This document shows positions 45,301 through 55,833 of a stretch of DNA of 64,000 nt, one piece after another. The stretch is from contig OY744468.1 in the NCBI GenBank assembly GCA_963556145.1, positions 1,984,001 to 2,048,000 on the forward strand, given 5' to 3'. The notes beneath the pieces are model-generated. The model did no database searches. It was not told the DNA's origin and saw only the letters and a program-made list of their open reading frames with translations. The first letter of the stretch is position 1. Each line of letters opens with the position of its first letter. Position numbers and translations under genes: made by a program. This stretch comes from Hygrocybe punicea. Taxonomy: Eukaryota; Basidiomycota; Agaricomycetes; Agaricales; Hygrophoraceae.

Positions 45301-47254
45301 GGCTTGTTGGGACCCTCTCGCTATTCCAATGGCAAATTCTACTAATTTGCAGGTCCATGGTGAACATGGGACCATTTTCCAAGTCACATTGTCATCATGG
45401 CTTTCTGATGACTCATTGCAGAGTATGATTGCATGATATAGGCTAAAAGTGTGAACTTGTAAAGTTGACCCAAACCGAACTTGAATACCTGAGCAAGGCC
45501 AAGCACAATTGTACCCCTTGCTAGAAAGTGATTCAGGGCTCAGCACTTCCAGCAAGCAAAGTGATGCCTACATCATGGATTGGGCCATGTACTATCCATG
45601 TCATAGCACAGACTCAGACTAAACATAGTGAATATGCCAATTTGTCTTTAAACTATGTCCATTGTTTTTGTAGCAAATTTCGAAATTTCAGTTTTCACTC
45701 AAATGACATGGTGATCCAGTCTGAGTTAGCTCCAAGCCTGATTTGGAGGAGTTATGATGCTCTGAGTCAGCATGCCAGTGAGTCATACTGAATTTCAAGA
45801 GGAGTAGTATGATGACAACTGGTACAACTCTAGTTTTGGGTACTACTATTGATTCAGGTGTACATTTTCTTTCATTAGATTCACAGGATATTGTTAACTT
45901 GCTTGGCAGTGTTAACTGGACCTGCAACCAGCATGGTGTCGAGTTTGTATTGGTGGATGCACATTTTCATTACCCCAAGCATACATATGTCCTGGATGCA
46001 GTTGTGGGAAGACAAATAAATTGTTTTCTGGTGCTCTGGACAAAGCAAAAGAGGTCAGACAAGTTGAGAAGTGTCAAAAAGGCCACAAAACAAGCAGCCT
46101 GATTGAATGATCCTGTCCTTGAACCTCTAGCTCTGAACAATGTTGCTTCCTCATGTATGTAAAGTTGGCAGTCACCACAAACCATGTTCATATCATCATG
46201 CAGCTCTTGACATCTGTAATACCATCACCTATCTCTGGTGAGTTTAACAACATAGTCTAAGAAATGGCAATGGTGATAATCAACAACACAGCAAATTGGA
46301 GCCCACGAACTGACACTGACTCAGCACTCTTGGAACAGGTCAAAATATTTAAGCTTGTGCATGTGAGGATGCCCCATATTCAAGGACTTATCATATTTAA
46401 TCATTTTCAGCTAAGGTGTAACACAGGTACAGGTTTATCCACAGGTTTTCCAAAATGGGTAATGCAGGTTCAGGTATGGTTTCCTGATTTGGACACCATA
46501 TCCAAACTGCATCTGTTACCCATGGTTTATGGTTATGCACAGGTGCACATAAAGGGGCCCCAGCTGTAAGTTTATATTCATTTTATTTCTATTGACTCAT
46601 TATTAGTATGCCATCACAACCGTGACACAACAACAACCCACAACAAGATAACAATGACCATGACAAGATGACAATGACAATGATGAACTTGAAGGAAAAT
46701 GGCCAGGAGGCAGCTAGCCAGCTACTTCACTCTGTACTCAACCCCATAACTCTGGAAAGAGATGTTTGGCACTATGAGGATGAATGGGTAATCCAATTTC
46801 AAAGCACTGAACCCAGCCACTATCGAGACACAACACCAACACCACCGTTGCCTGATCCTAGCACAGGGAATTCTTCTGATTCTGACGTTGCTGCTGTTTC
46901 TGGTGAAGATGAGGATGGGGAGCTCAATGACAGTGTCTTTTTCAATTTAGCCCAATTTCAAGACTGGTGCACCCACCTACCAGCCCAGGTACATACCCCA
47001 AATCAACAAGGGGAAAGGACAAGAATGTCCTCCCCCCCAAACTTCACACCTTGCAAACACGGGCTGACACATCAACTGATGCATAGATGTTGTTTGTGAG
47101 GTATTTAGCATGATGATGACAAGGAGTCCTTGTGGAAGGGAGTGAGGATGAGAAGTCCCCATCTCTCCCTCCTGTCAGCCCTCATACCTTGCGAACATGT
47201 GTAGACATGTCAACCAATGCATCAACATTGTTCGCAAGGTATCTAGCATGCCCA
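45301..47254. other. Spacer of the inverted duplication
   Basis: Contains a 143-codon plus-strand frame (46668-47099) with an acidic middle (SGEDEDGELNDSV) that has no recognised domain. 46970-47250 is similar to the interior of the hAT-type MITE at 60204-61252 (AACACGGGCTGACACATCAA vs AAACGGGCTGGCGCATCAAC), with CpG changed to TpG or CpA. It is probably a decayed relative of that MITE. Confidence 0.45.
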
Positions 47255-49081
47255 GTGTTATGGATCACTTCTGCAGCAGGCTCCAGCAACAATCAACTTA
47301 ACTGGGAGGGGGTTTCCAGAGGAGAGAACAGCAGTTTCATTGTTGCTTACAACTAAGACAACACTGCTACAAGTGGGGGGGGTTCATGGTCTAAAGTCAT
47401 TGTGAGCTGTGGGGGTTACCCAAGACAAGGGGTCTGCCCCAAGAACCAGACTAAACGTAAAGAAGAGAAAAGAAGAAAAAGTCTGAACCAACAACAAGAA
47501 CAGTATATTATATAGTGACTGGTCTTGAGGGGAGGTAAATGGAAATCCAACCATGAAATACAACAAGTTCAACTACACCATGTGTTTACCATGAGGCAGA
47601 CATGAGGCGTCCTCATGTCGATGTTCTCATGATCCAACTGGAGGCCCAGGTGTCATTGAGGGATAAAGGAGGTCCGGATGACTCGGATGATTTGTCATCA
47701 GATCATGTGATATGCAGAATTGCCAATTTGGGGTCTACACTTGCTGTAATGGGCAAGTGCGCAATCTGGCAAGTGCATTGCACAGTCGGGTTGAAGAGAG
47801 GTATCGTCCAGCATGGGATTGGTGAAGAGAGTATCTTGAGGTAGCATGGAGATAGCAACAAGGTTGGTATGACAGAAAACAAAGGAATGTGCTGAGGAAA
47901 ACCAACTAGGACAGTGGGATAGTTGAGGTCAGACATGCGAACAGTGTATGTTGTGCTGGATGACAATGTCTGTGTTGATGAGGTATCGAGGGGTGATGTC
48001 TTGTCCTGTGTGGAACAATGACATCCACTTGATGTCGGTATTCTTCCAAGAAACGGTATTGTTGTAAACAAGTGTGGGAGGTATCAAGGGTTACAGATAG
48101 CAAGGGATAAATGAATGTGGGTCCAGGTTTCGAGTCATGGCACAGGTGACAGGCTGTGGGAACAAGTCATCGGGTACTGCATTGAAGCAATGACATGTGA
48201 ACAATACACAATAGGGGTTGTTTCACTGTATTGAGAAGTTGTATGGTTTGTGGTTGAAGTTCAAAAGAATGTGCTTCAATGATGATTGGATTGGAAGGAA
48301 CAGTGAAATGTCTTGTGATCGAGGATTGTTCAGAGTATGCATGCAGGTGAGGAATGTCATCAGATGATCAGGGAGGATAATGGTAGGCACAGAATATGAA
48401 AGTGGAAACCATATATCCAGGAATGGCAATTGTCAATTATGTGGTGAGATATTGTTGAGGTGGAAGTCAGACGTATCCATGGCAGAAGGGTTTCAATGCT
48501 GATGCCAAAGATAGATCATAACAATGTAGAAACTGATAAGGAAAGTGATGGCAATGCTGCCAATGATGATTACGGTAATTAGCTGTGTTGGGAGTACAGC
48601 CATTGTGTATCGGTTTGTCATGGGATGAAGTAAACAATATGTCAAGGTAAGGGAAAAGACCAGTGTTGCCGAAGTTCAGTTCAGTCCGGTTCCGACCCTT
48701 TTTGGCGGAACCGCGAACCGAACTTCGGGTCCAGTTTGGCGCTGGGCCAAACCTGGACCCAGACGGCATCGAACCGTCTGTCCGCGTTTGGTCTGGGTTC
48801 AGACGCGGTCTGAACCCCGGACCGAGGTGGGCTCACCCCATGAGCTCTGTTCTCCTCGCGAATGGCAGGCACGTATCAATTGATATGGTGCTGCACTTCG
48901 CGAGGTAGTTGGGCTGCGGGGGAGCCATCCGGCGCTGCTGCCGTTGCCGTTGCCACTGTCGCTGTTGCTGCCGCTGCCGTGGCCGTTGCTGCTGTGACTG
49001 CTGCTGCTGCTGCTGCTGCTGCCGCCGCCATTGTCATTGCCGTTGCCGTTGCCGTTGCCACTGCTGCTGCTGCTGCCACCA

Positions 49082-49112
<31 letters not shown>

Positions 49113-50160
49113 CGGTATTGGATGAGCCGCCGTGGAAATGGGAGCGCGGGCTACACCCACGCTCCCGCTGCTGTTGCCGTTGCTGCCGGCGCTGCTGCTT
49201 CTGTTGCTGCTGCTGCTGCTGCTGCTGTTGCTGTTGCTGTTGCCGCCGCTGGTGGTGGTGGTGGTGGTGGTGATGTTGCGGCTGTCCCATGGGTGGTGTT
49301 GCTGCCACGGCTGCTGCTGCCGGCGTTGCTGCTGTTGCCAGCGCTGCTGCTGCTGCTGGCCGTTGCCGTCATCGTTGTTGCCGTTGCCGTTGCCATCGTC
49401 GTTGTTGACGTTGACGTTGACGTTGCCGTTGCCACCGCTGGTGGTGGTGGTGGTGGTGTTGCGGCTGTCCCGCGTCCGTTGGCATTGCGTTGGCGTTGTG
49501 ATCCATTTTGTGCCGCGGTGGTGTGCTCGCGATGTGCTCGCGGTCAAGTTTCCTGGAACAGATAATATTAGTAAAGTTAAGATAACTGTTGAGACTTACC
49601 TGTGTCAATGAACGCGACATTGTGTCGCGTTCATTGGCCTTGCGTTGTTGTTGTTGGTGAAGAAACCTCCCTGTAATGGTCACATGATACCGTTCAACAT
49701 GAAAAAGTAAGTAAAGAAATACGAAAAACAAATGAAATAAATACCTTAAAAATATCCGCGTTCACGGTTTGAACGTGGTTTGGAGCCGTTCAGGAAATCC
49801 GGCCAGCCTCGAAACCCTGAACCGAACCTGCGGTCCGGTTCAGCATTTGGCTGAACTTAGACTGAACCCCGGGTTCGGTTCGGGGTTTGAACCGGGTTTG
49901 GCTAGGTTCGGAACCGAACTACGGCAACACTAGAAAAGACAATGGCCATGATGTCCATCGGCAAGGAGACTGTTTGGGTACAGCAAGGTCACATAGGGAT
50001 GTGTCCATGATCAGTCTGGATTGTTCTAGAAGAAAGGAAGAACAGGGAACAAGAACAAGAATAAACAACGATGTCAAAAAGAAGACAAAAGGCAAAAGGG
50101 AACAGAAAAGGAAGGTGTGGTAATGTAGAATCGTCATGGCAGGTACCGGAGTTGGAATCG
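47255..50160 (-). repeat. Right arm of the large inverted duplication, interrupted by a MITE
   Basis: The inverse of 43690-45300, less decayed in places (minus-strand frame 48071-47703). It is split by a 1272-bp MITE at 48661-49932. The left arm at about 43950-43957 shows the empty site (ATTGTCTTTGCTG), matching GTCTTTTC present once on each side here. Confidence 0.65.
48661..49932. mobile_element. hAT-type MITE, 1272 bp, with expanded triplet repeats
   Basis: Termini CAGTGTTGCCGAAGTTC and (inverse) TAGTGTTGCCGTAGTTC, with an 8-bp target duplication GAAAAGAC (48653-48660, 49933-49940). This fits the hAT superfamily. Both ends are rich in AACCGAACC/GGTTCGG motifs. A shared interior frame (MSSVLLANGRHVSID) is also in the copy at 53280. 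About 49000-49470 is an imperfect GCTGCTGCT/GTTGCC/GGTGGT expansion absent from the other copy. Long frames there encode only homopolymers and are not genes. Confidence 0.9.
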
Positions 50161-51512
50161 GAGTTGTGGATTTGAAAACGTAACACCCAGGAACAACCAG
50201 GACAACCCCAATGAGGACAACAGGTGTGTGGGTATAGCCTGCATTCCCATTTCTACCTGATGGGGTTGAGCACACAGCTCATCTGAGCCCACTCCACTAC
50301 CTTGCAAGGATTACAGCCACATCAATTGACATGTGTCTGGCCCATGTGAGATGTGTGGAGCCCTAGGTCACCACAGGTATACCAAGTACCTGTGGTCTAC
50401 TGCTGTACCCAGCATCAGTCAGGTAAAGTTTGTACCCATTATCCAAACAGGTGTAGGTATGGCAGGTATAGGTGTGGTGTCCAAAAATCATCCCCATGGT
50501 ATACCCATGTCACACCCCACACCTTACAGCATATCTTTTCCATAAAGCATGGGTCCACCGAGATGGACAATTCCAACTTGAAGTGGGCTAGCCAACCTTG
50601 GCCGACCAATACATTAATATGTATCTTGCTGCAAATCTGTCAAAATGCTACAGCAAGATATTGGGAAGTAATCCGTCGCATTTAGAACATCCTAGACATA
50701 AAAGTTAAAAATAAATGTTGATGCCAATGTGCCGAGCCAGATTTTTGGTCCATCAAGGGTCCATGTGAAATTCCTACCCCTCCCAAACCTTATTGTTGGG
50801 AGGGGGGTACATGCATAAACAGCATCCTAAACCAGATTTATAAGCTCAGCAATGCATTTTCAAGCTCCGATATGCTAAATGCCGATGCCACCGATAACCT
50901 CACAGCGTACTCACTGTGCAGAACGTTGAGCAGACACTCTCAGTATCTTGCCAGAGTCCCTGCCATGCAATACTGCCCAGGAACCACCCCTCTGGCACCT
51001 GGAATAACTGTTATGGGTGCCCTACTAGTCATATTTTTTATTAATGCCCTCCAGATGTACAAAAGCCTTGAAGTTCTCTTTGTTTTTCCTCCATCCCACT
51101 CCTCATCGCTCTTTACCATCATTCTCTTTACTATGGAAAGACTCCTGGCCAAAGGTGTTCCCCAGCACTTAACCAATCCTGACGGCCACCACTTCAGGTG
51201 GATTGGATCCTCCAATCCATGGGTCAGAGTCCAACCGGCCCCACTCCCCAATGTGCATATTCATATTCGGTGTCATTGATATATATGCACTGACTGGGTC
51301 ATTCAATTTACAGCATTCTTTACTCCGTGACCCATTCAACTTTCCTCTGCAAGACGCTCACTACCAAATTGTAAGCTCTCTCATCTTTCATTCTCTCTGA
51401 TTGAAGATGATCTAATAACTTCTGACTAGCTGCAACCTCTCCCACTTCTCCCGCCCCTGCCCCCACCCCCACACCTTCCCAATAATCATAAATTATGATT
51501 CATAATGTAGCC
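50161..51512. other. Region upstream of the Myb-like gene, no gene called
   Basis: Contains CAGGTATACC/GGTATAGGTG-like repeats (50370-50480) and an inverted CCTCCCAAAC…GTTGGGAGGG (50787-50807). Possible 5' part of the Harbinger element described next. No supported ORF. Confidence 0.45.
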
Positions 51513-52487
51513 ATGTCATCCCCAGAGCCGACTGCCAACAACCCCCTCCAAGGCATAAACCAGAATGTTCTCCCCTTGCTCCACTGCAAAAATCCTCAAC
51601 TGGCCACAAAAGTAGCTGGGGCCTGTTGTGCTGCTCCCACACCTACCATCAGGAAGGGCAAAGGCAAGCAAGTGGCAAAACCCAGGTTACCCAGGGGCAT
51701 CAAGCGCCAAGGTGCCTTCGAGGATGTCACCCAAGCCCCAGCCAAGAAACAATGTGGGCATACCAGTGGTTCCATGAATTATAACAACGATGACTTGTAT
51801 GCCATGCTTGATATTGCAGAGACTAACATACCAATGGGTGGTGTTGGCTGGGAGAAAGTCAGCAATGAATTCAACCAGTGGGCCATTGAAAATGAGCTTC
51901 CAGAACATAATGCAGAGTCCTTGAAGTGCAAATTCGAACAGGTACTGTATTCTTTCTTTTTTTATGTCACCTTTTGACTCATCTATCTATAGCTTGTCCG
52001 CAAGGCCAAACCCACAGGCGACGGAGAGTGTCCAGCCTATGTCGAGCAAGCACACGCCATCAACAACCTGATCAACGAACAATTGTTCACCTGATCACTT
52101 GACGACAATGCAATCAAGATCAGCAACGATGATGATGACAGAGGTGGTAAGATCTTACCGGGAAAAAAGGTCACTGTCAAGATTGAGCCAGCATCCCTGG
52201 TGCCTGTTGCTGCATGCTGATCATTGCAACCACGCCCCTCAAAGAATGTAAGGAATGAATTCATGAAGACAATATTGAATGCCCTGGATCCGGGGATGCA
52301 GGCCACCATGAACAACGACCGGATGGCCTGCCAAATGCAAAACATGCAGATACTATCCCTCACAAGTCAACTACATGACGTGCAGTTGACCATAGAAATT
52401 CTCTGAAACCACATATCTGAGGTGGAATGGGAGAGAAACCAGGCTGAGCGGAACACAGATAAGGCTGAGATGATGGCCCTGTTGTGA
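51513..52487 (+). pseudogene. Myb/SANT-like DUF6818 protein gene with four in-frame TGA stops
   Basis: Starts MSSPEPTANNPLQG with a basic Lys/Arg region (RKGKGKQVAKPRLPRG). The DUF6818 trihelix-like domain follows: MNYNNDDLYAMLDIAETNIP, GVGWEKVSNEFNQWA, AESLKCKFEQ, a 50-nt phase-0 intron, then LVRKAKPTGDGECPAYVEQA. After that one frame runs on with TGA at 52092, 52218, 52404 and 52485 and no other stop, each plausibly a former CGA Arg codon. An EFMKTILNALDPGMQATMNN segment and a coiled-coil-like tail remain readable. It is convergent with the Harbinger transposase 340 bp away, the usual two-gene layout of PIF/Harbinger elements, where the partner is a Myb-like DNA-binding protein. Confidence 0.75.
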
Positions 52488-52830
52488 GGACAGGGAGACT
52501 TGCAGCCTTCCAAATGCCAACACCATCTTTGCCATCAGGATATCCAGTATCCTGATGGGGGTAAGGCAACCATGTGGGTAGGCAGCGACGAATCTGACCA
52601 CAGGAATGATTCTCCAGGCACCACATGAATAACCCACAAGCTTAGCCCCAAACCTTCCGGTAACATTTCTGCATAGTTTATGCTCACAATTTTCATTCAT
52701 GCAAACCACTCTCTTCATTTTAATCCAACCTTCTCATTTATCTTAGCATTTGTCCTGCATTTTTGTATACCCCAAAAAGGTTTAATGGTATTTTTCATGA
52801 AGCATTCGAGAACACACCAGTACATTTAAC

Positions 52831-54910
52831 TAGACAGCAATGGTTTTGAATCGAGTAACATGAGTGTGAGGCAGAGAAAAAAAACCTATTCTCAAAGCCA
52901 TCCCAAACGGCCTCCTCCCAACTCACAGTCCACAATGGCATATATACAGTACGTATTTGGTTAAGGCCTACCAAGCGCGTGCGCAGATTATGAAGCCAGA
53001 CACCATTTTCAAGAAGGTCACCCTGGGCAGAGTGGTCATGAATCAGTGACAGGACTTGCTGAAGTGCTCTGTTGCCCCACTCCGCGGTTTGTCAATATGA
53101 AAGAAGTTGCCAGTTGAATGCAAGAAGTTGCTGGAGTGCAGCAGGATCGGTTGGCAGTCGGGTGCTGGCTGTGACTGGCACTTTGATTCGGCCTTCAATG
53201 GACTGTGCCCCTCACGGGAAAGCAGCATCAGCCACTATATAGTATCCATCCAGCGTTTCCCTGAGAAGTTTTTCATAGATAGTGTTGCTGAAGTTCAGTT
53301 TGGTCCGGTTCCGACCCTTTTTGGCGGAACCACGAACTGAACTTCGGGTCCGGTTTGGCGCATGGCCAAACCTGGACCCAGACAGCGTCGAACCGTCTCG
53401 CTGCATTCGGTCTGGGTTCAGACACGGTCTGAAACCCAGACCGAGGTGGGCTCCCATGAGCTCCGTTCTCCTCGCGAATGGCAGGCACGTATCAATAGAT
53501 ACGGCGCTGCATATTGCGAGGTAGATGGGTGCGGGGGAGCCCTCCAGTGTCCCCAAGGGATGTGGAGGGATGGGGTGTCTTGTCCCATGGTCCCTGCCTG
53601 GCATTGCCGGCGTTGCTGCTGCTGGCGTTGGGTGGTCATCTCGTGGCCGTGGGTGTGGTCACACTGCGGTCGCGGTCGAGCTTCCTGTAGCAGGCAACAT
53701 TAGTAAAGTTCAGGAAAGTAAAATACGTACCTGTGTTCATTGGCCTTGCGTTGTTGCGTGTTGGTGAAGAAAGCTACCTGTAACGGTCACATGATACTGT
53801 TTAACACGAAAAAGTAAGTAAAGGAATGCGAAAAATAAATGAAATAAATACCTTAAAAATATCCGCGTTCGTGGTTTGGACGTGGTTTGGAGCTGTTCAG
53901 GAAATCCGGCAGGCCTCGAAACCCGGAACTGAACCCGCAGTCCGGTTCAGCACTTGGCTGAACTTAGACTGAACTTAGGGTTCAGTTCGGGGTTTGAACC
54001 AGGTTCGGCTAGGTTCGGAACCGAACTACAGCAACACTAGGCAATGCTACCCAGGAGTCATGCCAACTCCCAGGTGTGTTGACCTTGCAAGCAATTATCT
54101 CGCCTATTAAAATCAGTTAATTTTGTTGACCAGGACAATTGCTCAAAAAATACCTGTGGGAGCGAAAGCAAAGACATTACTAATGAAGTGTTCGTGGAGC
54201 CACCCATTGTAGGTCGCATTTTCAATCTCTGCATCAGCAGAGGTTTTGACATGAAGGTTGAGTCCATCCATGGTTGCAAAAGCACCCATAAGTAGAGGGT
54301 GGCACTGGACAATCAAGTCATTGTAGCGTTCGAACTCATCACCCTTTGGCCAGGTAATTTGAGCTTCAGGCATAGCGCAGAGAGTTGATAGGAGAAGGGA
54401 TAATGAAAATTGAAGGTACCATTGGACAGTTGCTGGAACGAGCGCAAAAATGAGACTCAGTGCTTTCGTGGGTGAAGTGAAGGTGAGATAATGTAGTGAT
54501 AGGCCTAAGGCACCTGCAGCATCAAGCAATCTGCAGTAGGAACAGGGAATAGCTGTGGAAGCAATGTCTGTGCGAGGGATGATGAGGGCATTCCAACCAG
54601 CCTCGAAACCACTGGAGAGTATGAGACGAAATGTTGTGACATCCAGGCCAACTGTGGTTATGAACACTCTGTTGTCCTTGCGAGTATAGAGGGCTTGCCA
54701 GGGAGTGCCAGCATGGGGATTAGGGAGAAGAGAAGGCCAAGTCAAATACTGACACGCAGTGTGATGTATTTCTCTCTGGATTCGGCGAGATTCCAGGATC
54801 CCAACATCAAAAAAGGCTGCAAGTATAACAGCTTGCTGATACTGCATCTCTATATCATCCTCTAGTTCTTCTTCTTCAGCCATTAGCGAGGCGCAAGCAT
54901 CATGAAGCAT
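52831..54910 (-). pseudogene. PIF/Harbinger-type DDE transposase, split by a MITE
   Basis: Minus strand from 54910. N-terminal helical region, then LGLSLHYLTFTSPTKALSLI, MPEAQITWPKGDEFERYNDL, GAFATMDGLNLHVKTSAD (first D), ATYNGWLHEHFISNVFAFAP, a 48-nt intron, and GEIIACKVNTPGSWHDSWVA (second D). A MITE at 53280-54039 interrupts. The frame continues as IYEKLLRETLDGYYIVADAA (third D region), LPTDPAALQQLLAFNWQLLS and TAEWGNRALQ (E), ending LHNLRTRLVGLNQIR. Two TGA stops (53214-53212, 53094-53092) replace likely Arg codons. The layout is that of DDE_Tnp_4 endonucleases. Non-functional. Confidence 0.85.
53280..54039. mobile_element. hAT-type MITE, 760 bp, second copy
   Basis: Ends TAGTGTTGCTGAAGTTCAG and GAACTACAGCAACACTA. 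Collinear with 48661-49932 at both ends and in the MSSVLLANGRHVSID segment, but lacking the ~470-bp triplet expansion. The 8-bp target duplication is no longer visible (TTCATAGA vs GGCAATGC), so the copy is older or flanking bases have changed. Confidence 0.85.
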
Positions 54911-55244
54911 GTTGTTGGCACGTGAGAAACAAGGCTTTTCAAATATATGATTTGTGAAATTCAGTTATGTTTTCAGGCTACGGTTTGGGACTGCACACAG
55001 ACTCAGACACAGGTTTTATTTGCAAATTCCTAAGCGGTCAATTCTAGGATATGTTCTAGGTTCAGTGCGACAGATTACATCAGGAAATCGGGGAGGTGCC
55101 GGAATATCCAGGCGGAGTTGATAATTAACAAGCAGACTTTCACCCAGTTAAAATGTTATGCCTAGCCAAATAAATGCAATGTCATTGTTGTAATAGTTGA
55201 TCATTTGCAACTCAATTTGATTGCTGTATGTAAGGGGTTACCAT
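54911..55244. other. Flank of the transposase gene
   Basis: A/T-rich, no gene. It should hold the transposase promoter and the right end of the Harbinger element; I could not identify a terminal inverted repeat. Confidence 0.4.
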
Positions 55245-55680
55245 ATACTCCTAATTATTCCTGTGAAATACCATATTTTCACAGTCTTATGGAGCCTTGG
55301 CCATACAATATAAGCCACTATGATAAACCTGTAATTATTCCTGTGAAATACCATTTTTTCAAAGTCTTATGGAGTCTTGGCCACACCATATAAGCCACTA
55401 TGATAAACATGTAATTATTCCTGTGAAATACCAATTTTTCAAAGTCTTGTAGTGCCTTGGCCATACATTATAGGTCATTATGATAAACATGTAATTATTC
55501 CTATAAAATACCATGTTTTCAAAGTCTTGTGGAGTCTTGGCCACACCATATAAGCCACTATGATAAACATGTAATTATTCCTGTGAAATACCAATTTTCC
55601 AAGTCTTGTAGTGCCTTGGCCATACATTTATTCCTGTGAAATACCATGTTTTCAAAGTCTTGTAGTGCCTTGGCCACACA
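55245..55680. repeat. 80-bp tandem repeat, about 5.5 copies
   Basis: TAATTATTCCTGTGAAATAC recurs at exactly 80-bp steps (55252, 55332, 55412, 55492, 55572), each followed by TTTTTCAAAGTCTT, a CTTGGCCACACCATATAAG-like part and CCACTATGATAAACATG. The last unit is shortened and partly repeats from 55628. Confidence 0.9.
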
Positions 55681-55833
55681 ATATACATCAGGAAAAGCTA
55701 CTTTTCTTCAACTGAACTGTTTTGCTCATCTTGATTGGGTCCAGACTTAATCTTGTCTTACATTTTTCTTGCAAAGTACCAACTAAGATTGTGGGACATA
55801 TTGAAAGTAAAAAAAAAGATGCTATGGAATAAT
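55681..55833. other. 3' flank of the TET/JBP-like gene
   Basis: 153 bp between the tandem repeat and the stop codon; probable 3' UTR and terminator region. Nothing distinctive. Confidence 0.4.

Noticed and set aside
48799..49611. Long frames on both strands encoding poly-Gln, poly-Ala, poly-Gly or poly-Leu
   Set aside because: Produced by triplet repeats in a MITE; every frame is open because of the repeat, and the sister copy lacks the region.
53280..54039. Whether this MITE is an intron of the transposase
   Set aside because: It has hAT-type termini and a sister copy elsewhere, and intron borders are absent; it is an insertion.
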